Source: Aphrocallistes beatrix (lineage: Eukaryota; Porifera; Hexactinellida; Sceptrulophora; Aphrocallistidae). Taken from it: DNA of 64,000 nt. Below are positions 48,648 through 60,639 of this stretch, one piece after another. The notes under the pieces are model-generated. The model worked only from the letters and a program-made list of their open reading frames with translations, had not been told where the DNA came from and searched no databases. Made by a program: the position numbers and the translations under genes. Numbering within the stretch: the stretch's first letter is position 1; each line of letters starts with the position of its first letter. The stretch covers positions 9,273,524 to 9,337,523 of the forward strand of contig OY725488.1 of assembly GCA_963281255.1 (NCBI GenBank). The letters run 5' to 3'.

Positions 48648-48911
48648 GCATACATACCAACCGTCCCGCCCTTTTCACTGTTCTATTGAACTACTTTTGA
48701 CGATATCCCCCGTTTTACGTGAAATCTCCTCACTATGTTCGCTTTCTTTGGTTCCGTATATAATACTATTGGGTCCCGCCATGTCTCGCGAAATTGAATG
48801 CCGCATGGACATGATGGAAATATTTAATGTAAAACAGGACACTCGTGAGAAATAACTGAGAGGAGCGCAAAAAGAGAGATCCCGCGAAAACGGGACGGTT
48901 GGAATGTATGG
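48648..48911. mobile_element. MITE between NHL gene and CFAP251
   Basis: GCATACATACCAACCGTCCC is mirrored by GGGACGGTTGGAATGTATGG. It occupies most of the space between the NHL gene stop and the CFAP251 start. Related degenerate pieces are at 14990-15110 and 53985-54085. Confidence 0.8.
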
Positions 48912-48976
48912 TATTTGTTTACAACAGAAAGCTGGCAGCTGTTTCAAATATAAAAAACAAAAGTATATACAACCAA

Positions 48977-49924
48977 TCAAAATATCTGCACACTGCCCTC
49001 ATTCGTGAGTCCCACTACGACCAATTGGAGTTTAGAGTTGAGCGCCACTCCTCGCGGACACCTGACCATCCCATTGGCGGAGAAGCTGCTGAGGCCCGAG
49101 TGGACGAGGTGGCTCATGAGAGAGGAGCTGCGGACGAACCTCTCCCCTCTCCCTCCCCCCGGATGCACCCCTATCTCGTGAAGGAGCTCGCCGCTGGAGG
49201 CGGAGAAGGCCTTTACGCGATTGCATTGGTTGTCTCCGATCACGATCAGCCCCGACGCGTCTACGCAGAAGAAGAGAGGGCCCGCTACGTCCCGCCCAAT
49301 CCCGTTACTGATGAAGCTCCGCTGGAATTCCCCCTCCAGCGAGAACAGGTGCAGACACGGGTCTCGCAGGTCCAGCACGAAGAGCTGGTCCCGACAGACC
49401 TTCACGTCTTTGGGCTGGATGAACCGGCCCTGTGCCCCCCCGGTCCCCCTGATCTCCTCGTTCCTCTCAGCGCTGCGGATGAGGAGGGAGCTGCGGGCAG
49501 AGGAACACAGGAACATACACATACCCCCCTCAGGGTACCCAATCACTTCCACCCCTGTCGGCCAGAACGTGTAGGAGTCGGCGCTGCTCGTGACCAGGTC
49601 GCCCCCCACGGTGTACACGTCCACTCGGTTCAAGCTGTACTGAGTCACGAAGACCAGACCCTCCAGCACCTTCACGCCGTACGGCATGCGCATCGGGAGC
49701 GAACTGTCCCGTCCGAACTTATAGAGGTAGGCTCCCTTAGGGTTGAACACCTGTACACGGTTGTTCCCCTCGTCCGCCACCAGGATGTGGTCGGAATGCG
49801 GGTCCACTGCGATCCCCTTGGGGGCTAGCAGCTCCCCGGAGTTGGTACCCATCCTGCCCGCGCGAAATTCTGGGGACGCTTTCTTCTTGAGAATGTCTAT
49901 TGCGGTTAAGGGCAGATCTGCCAT
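48977..49924 (-). CDS. NHL-repeat protein, single exon
   Basis: 315 residues, intronless. NHL repeats form a beta-propeller; family members act in protein or RNA binding (for example the TRIM-NHL C-terminal domain). Repeats seen: residues ~30-72 (LLAPKGIAVDPHSDHILVAD...NNRVQVFNPKG), ~78-110 (MPYGVKVLEGLVFVTQYSLN), ~158-198 (FIQPKDVKVCRDQLFVLD), ~206-245 (GPLFFCVDASGLIVIGDNQC) and a final partial one (VRCPRGVALNSKLQLVVVG). There is no RING, B-box or filamin domain, no signal peptide and no membrane segment, so it is a free propeller of about five to six blades. The start MADLPLTAIDIL follows an in-frame stop. The gene is GC-rich against AT-rich surroundings. Confidence 0.88.
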   Translation of the reverse strand: MADLPLTAIDILKKKASPEFRAGRMGTNSGELLAPKGIAVDPHSDHILVADEGNNRVQVFNPKGAYLYKFGRDSSLPMRMPYGVKVLEGLVFVTQYSLNRVDVYTVGGDLVTSSADSYTFWPTGVEVIGYPEGGMCMFLCSSARSSLLIRSAERNEEIRGTGGAQGRFIQPKDVKVCRDQLFVLDLRDPCLHLFSLEGEFQRSFISNGIGRDVAGPLFFCVDASGLIVIGDNQCNRVKAFSASSGELLHEIGVHPGGGRGERFVRSSSLMSHLVHSGLSSFSANGMVRCPRGVALNSKLQLVVVGLTNEGSVQIF

Positions 49925-49927
49925 CTT

Positions 49928-51889
49928 CTAACGAAGTTTGGTGGAATTAGTTAGGAGCAGAATTCGAAACTAAAGTTGTCTATAAAGCCTCATTCATTCT
50001 CAAAGTAACAATAGGAAAGTCAGACTAGAGCAATAATTGTAGGATTGCAAGCATTCAATAATGTTTGTATCACAAAAAGAGATAAACAAATGATAAACAG
50101 AAAAAATAGAAAAACGGAGATGAATTCATAAATAGAAAAGATGACTAGATTGCTGTGAGAATGGAAATTGAAATTCCCACGGCAACCCTGGTTCCTGCGT
50201 TTTTCTAAAATCGACATACAGTACCTTTTATTTGAACTGTTGGATATCATAAGAAGCTTGTAGGGTCACAATTAACTGAAAAATGTTACATGTAGAGTGA
50301 CTGACATGATATATGATACATTTCTTCTAGAAAAGTATGCTCCATTACAAGATAATCATATTTGAAACTACTTGTATATCTTGCAATGAGAAGAACGCTA
50401 GGCGTAGGCTAAGGTAGAACTGTACAGTTATGCGCCTGCCAATAATTGTTTGAGAATTACTAACTCATATTAATCATGATACGTTGATCGGATGTTGAAA
50501 ATGTTCCTACCTAAGTTGACTAATTCGCGAATTAATGAATAATTCGAATAATTCATAATTCATCAAGCCTGAGAAAAATTATTCAAAATTGAAAGTTTTT
50601 TACAAGAAAATACAATGAATTATATGAATGAATTTTTCGAATAATTCATAATTCAGGATTCTGAATTATTCGAATTATTCATAATTCTTTGCCATTTTTT
50701 AATGAATTAGTCAACTTCCTGAAGCATCGTAAAGGTCCGATAAATCCCCTCCCGAATCCAAGTCCTGCATACAGGCATAAATGAATACCGTATAGTTGAT
50801 ATCTCGAAAGTATCCTCACTTGCATAATCGCCAAGGAGGGCAATAAATAAATTCTAAAATTTCGCATTCTATTTTTTTCTAACCTAGGTGCACGCCGATC
50901 GACTGCTTTTCTCACTCTTTTACTCAGCAAAATTATATTAGTGTTGAATTTTTTGGAATCCAAACATAATAGACTCGCTTTGTGTCCAGATAAAATCAAA
51001 GTTTACGTCTGGCTAGCGCTAGCGTGTAACTATTAAACTATTCTAAAAATGTATGAACGAGTTTGCGAATACAGCAGTTTAAAGACTATAATGGCATGAC
51101 AGTCATGCATAAAAAATATGAATAACAGGATATTATACATTATGTGTTTGTCAAACCTTTCATTATGTATAATGATATTTATATCTCGGAATTTGGTTCA
51201 GGAAATTTCAAGGATCCCGATGATTTACAAAATTTAACACTGCTGATGGAATACCCCCAATAAAAATCATTTTTAACGAATAAAGTCACAATATCAAGAA
51301 AGTGTATACATATCATATATTGGAATGAGCAGATGTAGTTACATCACTAGTAGCTAATAACTAACAATAAAAGAAATAGCAATAGAAAAATGTACAGGAA
51401 TGTAGGGGTAATACAAACAGATAGACAACCTATTTTAACTTTGAAAAGTAGGGACAAAAGCAAATGTATAGTCAAACACGAATTATTTTTAATCACACAC
51501 GATTCTATAGAGTTGTCCCGAGTTAGTCTTGCAAAACAACATGAGTTTCAACCTCATCGAAAACTGAAACACAACCACAGTATTTCAATAGTTGAAAGAG
51601 TATTTCGATGTCAGAACATATCCCCAAACTCGGAGAATAAGCCTTTCTTTCCCCTTCACACACACATTCGAATCCAGTTTGTACCATGACAGAAATGGCT
51701 GTCTGAACTTGTTGAAGCATTGAAAGGATTGCGGAGCAGTGCAGTTCGCATAGATGCTAGGATCTACTACTTGCTTTCCTCGGTGTCGTAGTGGACTGGC
51801 ACATCTTGAAAATGGATTCACGAACGTATTGAATTCGTGGGCAATAATCGAAATCCATTAAACACTACAATCACAATGTATAAGAGGAG
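49928..51889. other. AT-rich intergenic region
   Basis: No gene is supported. 50520-50690 is a cluster of GAATAATTCGAATAATTCAT palindromic motifs. The short open frames at 50020-51000 and 51390-51820 lack family resemblance or paralogues. Confidence 0.5.
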
Positions 51890-51894
51890 TTTGA

Positions 51895-52255
51895 TGAGTA
51901 ATGATGACGTCATAACAAAGTGAGTCATCACTTTTTTGATGATAGTTGCATCATATGTGAGGTATGTTAGTATACGTATTCTATTAAAATTTCAGCCTTT
52001 TATCTCCTATAATGGCTGAGTTATGCTCGAATAACTGGATTGCTTAACTTTTTAAAATGTGACAATGACGTCATAATTCCATGATGAGTAGACATTTTCG
52101 TCTGCGCTCAGAACTTACTGGAGCCATAGCCAAAAAACTCCCACATGCCAAAAATCAACTTTCTGAGCCTGGCAGTTTCTTCAATCAATTCGTTACAGAT
52201 ATAGATATATATAAATAAATAAATATACATTAATCGAGTTTTAATAGTAAGGATG
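51895..52255 (-). mobile_element. Helentron-like family 2 element, inverted
   Basis: Read on the minus strand it begins CCTTACTATTAAAACTCGAT, then GAATTGATTGAAGAAACTGC, GGCATGTGGGAG and GACGTCATTGTCAC. The 5' architecture (TTA..TATTAAAACTC, simple repeat, GAATTGATTGAAGAA) parallels family 1. Confidence 0.7.
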
Positions 52256-52368
52256 GAAATTCATTCGCTGAATTAGTACTACATAGTAAGTTATAGCGAA
52301 CTTACGAACTGTCTGATATCATTACCCAAGAGAAAGTATTACTAATAGTACAAGATCTTAATTTATAT

Positions 52369-52782
52369 CAGTGGCATTCAAACTGGGGTACGCTAGGCTT
52401 CTCATAGGCAGCGGTGTTTTGCCAAAAATAGAAGTGGGGGGGCGCTTCCTTCCCCCGTAAAAAGTTATATGTTTTTTCGTGAAACTTTAATCCCCTGATG
52501 GTATAGAAATGGTGATAATAAGAAAGAGAAAAAGAATATGGTTAGTTTAAAATGGCAACAATTGATTTGATTTTGTTATGCTACGTAATACATTCTAAGG
52601 CTAAAATTAAAATGGTAGTCAGCATGAAGTAAGGAGCGCCCCCCCAAAAACACCACTGCTCATGGGGATACGCCAGCTCTCATTGAGTCCGATTTAACTG
52701 TTGTATGAGATAACCGTTGGGGGTACACAAAAATTTCAAAAATAGTCTCGAGGGTACGCTTGGGAACGTTTGAAGACTACTG
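52369..52782. mobile_element. hAT-type MITE with a nested hAT MITE
   Basis: CAGTGGCATTCAAACTGGGG to GAACGTTTGAAGACTACTG, with 7/8 matching flanks ATTTATAT/ATCTATAT. Inside, 52409-52658 runs from CAGCGGTGTTTTGCC to GGGGGAAAAACACCACTG-like ends, with flanks CTCATAGG/CTCATGGG. Confidence 0.8.
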
Positions 52783-53292
52783 ATCTATATCATTCAGTTA
52801 TCTCGTAATACGACTAGCTAGCACTCGGAGGTTAGAATCACGTAAAAAGTTCAAAATCTGAATAATGAATAAAATGATATTTAAACAAAAACATACACAA
52901 ACATTTTGTAGTTCTCAATCCAAACCACAAAATTCTCTGCTCGGGGGTTTCATTTCACCTAAAACAGCGCGGTTCGATAACCTGGAAGTAAATTATTTGC
53001 AAATTTTGCAATTACAAATCCTTCTAAACATCACAACAGAGCGAGTTTTCACAATTTTCTGGTACCACACTTGCGCTATCATTCTAAACTCCCTTAGGAT
53101 TGCAATGCCGCTAATTGTTCGCTTTGAAGTGAGTGCATCAATACGATAATGAAACAATCCTACTCAAATTAAAAATATAAATAAATTATAATTGATTTCG
53201 TAAGGAATTAGAAAGTGATATATATAGAAAGCGATATTATAAAAAATAGAAAAGGACTACCTAAACTATAGCGAGTTACAGTTAGTAAGGAG

Positions 53293-54699
53293 TTAATAAG
53301 GAATGAAAGGGTAGTGAGGATGGGTCTCTAAAAAGTTGACGTCTTTTCCTCCAATCTCTAGAACTGGGAAGCAAGCCCTCCACTTCCTGTCCAGTCCCTC
53401 TAGGGCTGCCATCTCCTCGGAAGACAGCTGGAAGTTGAACACGTCAAAGTTCTCGATGATTCGCTCCTTCGTCACACTCTTGGGGATGACCACACACTTC
53501 TTCTCCATGTGGAAGCGGATCAGAACCTGGGCCGCACTCTTGCCGTGCTTCGCCGCGATCTCTTTCACCTTCTCGTCGTCCAGCAGACTCGGGTCTCCAG
53601 CTTTCGCCCAAGGTCTGTCAGGGGACCCGAGGGGACTGTAGGCCGTCACCTGCACCCCCTTCTCCTGGCACCACTTCACCAGCTCCGGCTGAGTCAGGTA
53701 CGGGTGCAGCTCCACCTGATTCACAGCTGGCTTTATCTTAGCACTGTTGTACACCTGTGAGAGAAATAAACAAATAAAACAATAAATAACAAAAAATCCA
53801 TAAAGTAATGTTTAATAACGCAAACAAGTTTCGGTCTTTTGACAAACTGAAAAGCTCTATCAAGGGAATTTGAATGAAGAGCTTACTTGTACACAGCGCT
53901 TATAAGAGGTCAGTTTTCATCGCGTTAACTTCAACAAACCTGACCTGTCAAAAAGATGAGTCTTATAAATCCACGCAAAGTATTATACATAGATTAAAAA
54001 AAGCGGGACATAATGGGGAAATTTCAAGTAAAAGCGGGACAATCTTGTCTACTTGTCTATGTGCTGGCCGTACACTGTCCATGCCAATAGGCATATCCTA
54101 GCATAAGAACTGCACGAAAATCTGGATAATTCACCTCTTCGCTCTGCTTGATATTGAAGTTGGAGATTCCGATATGTTTCGCCAATCCCTGGTTCACGCA
54201 CTCCTCCATCATCTTCCAAGTATCCAGATAATGGACGTCCGAAAACTTCACAGTCCCGTCCGGATTCCGCGGCAACAGTTCCTCTCCCGCTGGGTAGCCA
54301 GTGGGCCAGTGGATGAGGTAGAGGTCCACGTATTCCACCTGGAGGTCAGAGAGGGTTCGTTTCATGGCGGGAATCACTTCATCGGGATGGTGCCTCGTGT
54401 TCCAGAGCTTCGAAGTGATGAATATATCTTTCCTCTCACACACACTCCCTATCTTCTCCTTCAGAGCAACTCCCACCTACAAGCATTGAAATAATTGATT
54501 CAAGTGTGGAGTAGAATCGCCCAATTCTGCAGTGTACCTCTTTCTCGTTCTCATAGCAGTGAGCGCAGTCGATGTGTCTGTATCCGGCATCAATAGCGAT
54601 GCGCACTGCGTCCGTAACCTTTCCTGGCTCTGACTTCCAGGTGCCCAGTCCCACTAGCGGCATCTCAGCCCCAGTGAACAGATTCACAGATGTAGCCAT
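53293..54699 (-). CDS. Aldo-keto reductase (AKR1-like), 3 exons
   Basis: NADPH-dependent carbonyl/aldehyde reductase, cytosolic by family. Exons 54699-54538, 54476-54135 and 53754-53293 join in phase 0 through introns of 61 and 380 bases (GAG|GTACAC...TGTAG|GTG; GAG|GTGAAT...CACAG|GTG), giving 321 residues, close to the 316-325 usual in AKR1 enzymes. The catalytic tetrad is present: Asp44 and Tyr49 ([13 protein letters not shown]), Lys77 (ITSKLW), His110 (LIHWP). Family motifs [21 protein letters not shown] and the cofactor-binding [10 protein letters not shown] follow. The C-terminal loop, which sets substrate choice, ends HPHYPFIPY as in aldehyde/aldose reductases; which subfamily it belongs to is not settled. 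Confidence 0.93.
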
Positions 54700-55375
54700 T
54701 AGCTTATGTTATGTTGGATGAGGATGTCAATAAGAAACTCAAAGGCTTAGTTGATTCAGTAAACAAAGAAAGTACTCAAGCTTCAAGTTTTAGTTAAGGT
54801 TCTTTAAAAACAAAGCATGTGGTGTGCCATTCTAAACTGATTTACTAACATATGTTATGCTCCATATATACATACATAGTGATGGGAGAGTCATGGTCAA
54901 TTCATGCATAAAATAGAAGATAAAATGCTGTAGAAATGACAGTAATGAAATTTTAGTGCGGAGTCAAAACCTAATTAGAAGTGACCTGAAACAATTTTCT
55001 AACCAACCTGCTCCTATTATTTCCCCCGGATGGCTTGGGTTTTTTTCTATTTATAGTGAATATCCCGAATTTTTATGGTTTCCCCGCCCAAAATGCCTTA
55101 AACCGGAAATGATGCGACACATTCCAAGGGTAACGGAGGGTTTTAAAGATACCTTAAAGCATAATGGCATGTAACGTTTGTACGCCCGTGTGCTCGTACT
55201 TGTCAAATCTATTGGATCAATTTGCACCAAATTTGGACTCAATATTCCTTATATGGTGGAGATTTGCACCTGGTTGCACTTATTTAAAATCTTCACACCT
55301 TTGCACAGGTTTGAATGGTAGCCAATCAGAATCTAAAGAAATTACATTATATGGTAGAGTAGCTTTGATATTATA
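54700..55375. other. Intergenic, upstream of the aldo-keto reductase
   Basis: No clear promoter element or gene. 55190-55345 is an inverted copy of the dispersed repeat seen at 5690 and 8560. Confidence 0.45.
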
Positions 55376-55650
55376 GTACACCCTCGCTCATCCGAACAGC
55401 TCTGTACCAATGAACCAAAAAATTGTTCGGATTAGTGAATTTGTTCCGATTAGTGAAATAACACTAATTCAAAGGGGTATTAACTATAATAAATTTTCAC
55501 TGTTAGACAATTAAGGATATTATTTAGTTATGATTGCTTTTTTAACGAGGATTCTCAAACTTATTGAAAGATATCTGTTATAAACATTGATTCAAACCAT
55601 AGAAACGAAAAAGATTATATTTTTGGTGTTCGGATTAGCGAGGGTGTACT
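55376..55650. mobile_element. Mariner-like MITE, third copy
   Basis: GTACACCCTCGCTCATCCGA to TTCGGATTAGCGAGGGTGTA; same family as 1034 and 4194. It is the copy with the clearest inverted ends. Confidence 0.85.
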
Positions 55651-56106
55651 GTATTAATATAGGAATTAGACCTAACCCAATTTGGACCCGGAGTTAGTCA
55701 TCAATGTATCTAAAATCATCAGTTCATAAGCGAATCGTATTATCAACACGTTCAAATAGAGACCCTTGAATAAAAATAAAGGGGAAAGCTATTTAATGAA
55801 TGTAAGTCACAAATGAAATGGCCTTGTATTTAGAAGGCTATGACAAGACTCAATTCTGGGATTACTAGACACTCAACGTCAAAGTATCTCAGACTTAAAC
55901 TATTAACTTCTCAACGCTCTTCGTTTCACAAAAATATTCAGTATTGCTAATGATCTTGCCTCTTTTGATGGGCACTCCAAAGATATACTTATGCGAATAA
56001 ATGCTCAGTGAAGTATAGTGTGTTGTTATGAGTTTACTCGTCAGGTATACGTTAAACTTATCCAACTAAAAATGGCTGAAAATCGATGTTATTACAATTG
56101 TGCATA

Positions 56107-56582
56107 CACTGCCTGAACAAAAGTATTCGTACACCTCATAATTCCCCATACAAATAGTTATAATACTGATTTATTTAGCGTTTCAAGAATATTTAATTTG
56201 TGAGAGATACACTTAATTTGACTTCAAATTCGAATTCTCCACATTCAAATTACTCACTTTATAAGTTTTCACCTTAATTACTCTTCTTAAAGATTAAATA
56301 TTTTCAGCAATGCTTTCCTATGCCACATGTCACGAGTGATCACCATTGTATATGATGGCATTGGTGGTATGAGGTGGCACAGTTTGAAAAATTATAACCT
56401 TGTGGGAGTGTAAACAAGTTGAAAGATTAAAATTGAGTAATTTGAATATGGAGGATTCGAATTTGAAGTTAAATTAAGCTTATCTCTTACCAATTAAATA
56501 CCTTGACTCGCTAAATAAATCAGTATTATAACTATTTGTATAGGGAATTATGGGGTGTACGAATACTTTTGTTTAGGCAGTG
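56107..56582. mobile_element. Tc1-like MITE, TA-flanked
   Basis: CACTGCCTGAACAAAAGTAT is mirrored by ATACTTTTGTTTAGGCAGTG with TA on each side. The arms extend ~180 bp (CAAATTCGAATTCTCCA against TGGAGGATTCGAATTTG). No transposase. Confidence 0.88.
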
Positions 56583-56840
56583 TATAATTTTCTTATAATC
56601 TGGTAGACAGCACGGTCATCCTCGACACAGGGTCTGTGGAGGGCCTGCCGGTAGGTCCCGTATTGATTAAGGCCATAAACATTGAATTACTGACGCAGCC
56701 TTAGATTAAACGGAGGTAACTTAATGCAACCTTGTGCCCAATAGGATATGTATTGTGAAAAGCAGTTCATTTCACTTGAGACGATAAGTATTGGAGAAAT
56801 ACATTGGTTTATAATTGTTTATTAACTTTTTAGTGTGCTT

Positions 56841-56887
56841 CCTATAGTATTAGTATAGTAGCATAGCTACTATACTAATACTATAGG
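56841..56887. repeat. Perfect 22-bp-arm hairpin
   Basis: CCTATAGTATTAGTATAGTAGC, a 3-base loop, then the exact reverse complement. There are no mismatches in the stem. Confidence 0.9.
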
Positions 56888-56994
56888 ATGCACAGTACTA
56901 AAATGAGGATGTTCCGGCCGGCCGTCCGAAATTCGTGTCCTGACCAGAGTTTAAGAGATATCGTCTTGAAATTTTTACAGGAGGTGCAAAGTGA

Positions 56995-57385
56995 TATGGA
57001 GATGTGCACCTCGGTGTTCACACCTCGCCGAGTTCACACCTCTTCGAGATAGGTGACAAAATGTGCTGGCCAATCAAATTCGATTATTTTATAGTGCAAA
57101 TACATTGGAATAAAATAGTATTGACTTATGCATACAATCAAAAGAACTATTTGTGATTGAAATTCATTGGTTCATGTGACAACCAATCAATTATCAGCCT
57201 TTTATAATGCCATTCACACATGATTCTATTTCATATAAATGATTGGATACTGCTATTTTGAGTCTATAATTTGATTGTTAACAACAATTAAAGTGTGTTA
57301 TATGCTACGATCAATCAATTCGATCATAAAATAACTTTTAACGACATGGACTGGAATTGATTATTTAATTATAATAAAGGTGACT
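56995..57385 (+). mobile_element. Helentron-like family 1 internal fragment
   Basis: From TTCACACCTCGCCGAG to CATGGACTGGAATTGATTAT, collinear with 14005-14340 and 39365-39690. It lacks both ends, although the GTCCGAAATTCG stretch at 56930 may be a relic of the 5' side. It ends just before the 3' end of the membrane protein gene. Confidence 0.75.
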
Positions 57386-57572
57386 TAAGGTGACTTATGA
57401 GATTTGGAAGCACACTTCCATCCCGTCTGTGGGGGTTTTTTTTAAATGATACAATTACTTACAGTGTCAACAAGTTTTTTTACACAAGAAATCTAATAGA
57501 TTACAAGTCCTATTACAAATACTTAACACTCGTAAAATACAATAACAAGCAAATAATAGGTAAGTTGACTCT

Positions 57573-58082
57573 TCAAGAGGTTTCAGTCACAACGGTGGGT
57601 TTGGCTTTCTCGTATTTTATCACTATTACCACTACCATCAGCACACCTTGGGACAGAACCACGATTAGAAGGTAGTAGAGGATAGTTACGATGTTGAGGA
57701 CGAAATAGTTTGCGGGTTGAAGAGGAGTAATTTGACGTTCGATAACGGCTGCTGCAATATTGAGGATAATGACTAATCCGATTAAGAGCTGCGAGATGCC
57801 TAATAGAAGAAGTGCAACATATTTCCTGGCTGGCTCTGCTCTTTTTAAGAGTTGGGTCGCAGTTATTGCGAATATGAGGTTAATAGTGAGTAAGATGACG
57901 CTTATTATTGCCTCTGATGCAACATACCTTAAATCACTAATTGAAAAGGCAATCGAACTTGTACTGGTTAAGGTTGGAGTAAATAGGAATGCAAAAACAA
58001 TTTTGAAACCGATCAAGATTAATCCCAACGTCTGGAAGCCATCATTGAAGTAGGAGAGTGCTTCTATGATAACTGGTCTCAT
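57573..58082 (-). CDS. Four-helix membrane protein, unknown
   Basis: 169 residues from ATG 58082-58080 (MRPVIIEALSYFNDGF) to the stop at 57573. Upstream in-frame codons up to 58145 have no ATG. Four hydrophobic segments are visible, near residues 15-38 (LGLILIGFKIVFAFLFTP), 57-77 (AIISVILLTINLIFAI), 88-110 (YVALLLLGISQLLIGLVIIL) and 128-156 (NIVTILYYLLIVVLSQGVLMVVVIVI), with a short polar tail. No tetraspanin CCG or claudin W-GLW-C-C motif is seen, so it is a tetraspan-type protein of no recognised family. It is intronless with a TATA box about 70 bases upstream. Confidence 0.68.
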   Translation of the reverse strand: MRPVIIEALSYFNDGFQTLGLILIGFKIVFAFLFTPTLTSTSSIAFSISDLRYVASEAIISVILLTINLIFAITATQLLKRAEPARKYVALLLLGISQLLIGLVIILNIAAAVIERQITPLQPANYFVLNIVTILYYLLIVVLSQGVLMVVVIVIKYEKAKPTVVTETS

Positions 58083-58150
58083 GTTGTGGAGATATAAGCT
58101 GAGAGTAAATGAGAATTGGCGAGAAATAGTGTGGATATGTGCCAAGCTTG

Positions 58151-58158
58151 CTATATAT
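58151..58158 (-). promoter_or_regulatory. TATA box of the four-helix membrane protein gene
   Basis: TATATATA (minus strand AAAAGTATATATAGCAAG) lies about 70 bases before the ATG at 58082, a spacing compatible with a short 5' UTR. Confidence 0.6.
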
Positions 58159-58159
58159 A

Positions 58160-58875
58160 CTTTTTCATGTGTTAATCTATTGTAGTATTAGGACATTTTT
58201 AGTGATCCAAATAAGTGCACAAATCTAAAGAGATGACTTTACTGGTTGGTATTGTAACACGTCTACTAACGGGAGTGAGCCTGCAAATTTAATTCTGATA
58301 TTTTTCCAAATTTCGCATTTATGATCTGTTACACATTTTCAAATGATAAACCTTTGAAAATATCATCAATAAAATATATAATTTATTGAATTTGTCCCCG
58401 ACATTAAACCTCTGAAACGTGTATTCTAATAATGGGAGGTGCACAGGGTGTGGAAATATAGTTATAAGGGGATAGATGTGAAGTACGAGTCAAAAGCTAT
58501 TGATGTATTTAATATATCATCAGATATTTCCTTCCCACAATCGCTAGATTACTTGTTAGTACACGAAGATGGAGATAAGCAGGTTATACATGTTCCTTGT
58601 CAATTGAACATTTTCAGAAGTCTCAATGCGAGAGATTGGCTAGGTGCTGCGTGTGCTCAGACTTTTATTAGATTGTAATTTGACTGTCGTTGTCTTCCAA
58701 GTCAAGATATTTCCACATGATATGAAGTGCTTGAGCATATTTATTCGAATTTCTACAAATTCTATTCGTATGCGGTGTATTGCTGTTATGGCATGAAACA
58801 ATATTGATTTGAAAACTCGAGAGCGTGGGTAAGATATCGTTGAGAATGGTGAAAATCCCAGTAATTATGAATTGC
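58160..58875. other. Intergenic stretch
   Basis: A 79-codon open frame at 58439-58678 (plus) lacks an ATG at its start and has no family resemblance; nothing else is seen. Confidence 0.4.
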
Positions 58876-59883
58876 CATAACCTATTGCATATAAGGCCTC
58901 ACAGAAACTTGCGGATTTGGGGATGCGGTGGAAGATGGTTGAACTAATACATGAGTTACCTTAAATCATTAACAAAGCACAATAGAGCTTAGGGAATTTA
59001 TTACCAGCATATATAAATATGGTGTCATCGTACCCATATCCGTTGTTAAAGTTTAGATTAGTCATCATATGATTGCGCAATAGGGTGTATTTGTCACAAA
59101 TTTAGTGATTTTCAGAGGCCGTTTAAGGGCACTTCTAAGTGTTTTATTAAAGATTTTCGCATAGAATTGAGATGTGAACGGGCTATTACGAAAAATTTGG
59201 AATTATTTGTTGTTATGGAAACGTGTTTTGGTCAGTTGGGGCCATATCTTGAAAACCCCAAGAGCTAGACATTCAAATGTAGTTCCATTTGATAACGAAT
59301 AGATTATTTCCTATTAAGTGATAGTATAATGTATTTATCTAAATTCAATGGTTTACGAGTTATTAGACAATTTATAATATTGGTCAACCATTGAATTTAG
59401 ACGGCGAAATTATATTATTGCTTAATAGGAAGTAGTCTAGTTGCTATCGAATGGAATTACATTTGAGTGTCTAGCTATCGCAGTTTTCAAGATATAATCC
59501 CAACTGACCAAAACACGTTTCCATAGCAACACTGGAATGTAGCAATATTCCATGAAAAAATCCTTTTTTTGTATTAACTCATTCACATCTCAGTTCTATG
59601 CGAAAAATTTTATGATAAAAACACTTTTAAACGACCTCTGAAAATCACTAAATTTGTCACAAATATAACCTATTGCACAACCATAGGGTGACTAATCTAA
59701 ATTTTAACAACGGATATGGGTACTTTGACACCAGATTTATATATGCTGGTAATACATTCCTAAGCTCTATTTTGCTTTGTTAATGATTTTAGGCAGCTCA
59801 TGTATTAGTTCAACCATCTTACCGCATCCCTAGTCCAAAATTCGCAAGTTACTGTTAAGCCTTATATGTAGAGTAGGCTGTGG
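58876..59883. mobile_element. Foldback element, second copy
   Basis: CATAACCTATTGCATATAAG to CTTATATGTAGAGTAGGCTG, collinear with 28040-29106 in both arms (GTTGCGCAATAGGGT-type blocks, CGTTTCCATAGCAACACTGG). It is somewhat more diverged, and its central part (59340-59400) is shorter. Confidence 0.88.
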
Positions 59884-60073
59884 AATTGGTTACTTTTTTT
59901 TGACGTATATATCAGTGATGTACAAGCAATCCATATAATATTATAGTGATATAAATTATACTAAATCTAGATATTTGATCTCTGAGTAATCCAGGATTTT
60001 GTGAGATATCATTGCTCTTCAGTACTCCTCTAGTATAGACTGATTTTAGAATTATTTTTTATAAGCTTTTCAT

Positions 60074-60243
60074 CCAAGCACCTGGAGATGTTTTGGCTAG
60101 GAAGAATGTATAGCAGTACATGTATCATATTTTATGGAAGTAAGTAATATTAATTTGGATGTGAAGAATCCAAATTAATATTACTGCCATATAATATGAT
60201 ACCTGTACATTCTTCCTACCAAAACATCTCCAGGTGCTTGAAT
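60074..60243. repeat. Inverted repeat, ~170 bp
   Basis: CAAGCACCTGGAGATGTTTTGG on the left is mirrored by CCAAAACATCTCCAGGTGCTTG on the right, and ATTAATTTGGAT/ATCCAAATTAAT sits near the loop. It looks like a small foldback MITE. Confidence 0.85.
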
Positions 60244-60639
60244 GACATGCTAGATTACTCCATTTTCTAGAAAAGTATAGAATTATTATCGAATCAATAA
60301 CGACATTGACTAACTGTTATGACTTGACAATAAATTTGCATAATAATAATTAACCTTAAATCACTCAACGCAATCAGATGCATAGTGATGATTTGTTACA
60401 TCTTGCGGAGGATAGAAATTGTTGAAAATCTTTAACTTTGAAGGAGAATAATTTAGTTGAACGCATTTAAGGTTTGGATCTTAAAGGAAAACGATTTTGA
60501 ACCAAATTTAGTGTATCTCCACTCTGATACTAATCAAATGTTATTGACTTCATAAATAGATTAGTATTCTTACATTTTGGATTGAAATAAATACTTTTGA
60601 TTATACATATTTATAGAGTTCTGCATCTTTGTATCTCTT

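Noticed and set aside
48899-49828. 309-codon plus-strand frame opposite the NHL gene
   Set aside because: GC-rich codon shadow of the minus-strand NHL-repeat gene; no repeat or domain in this frame.
50679-51821. Several 65-106-codon frames on both strands
   Set aside because: No homologous motif, no paralogue in the window, and base composition like the AT-rich background.
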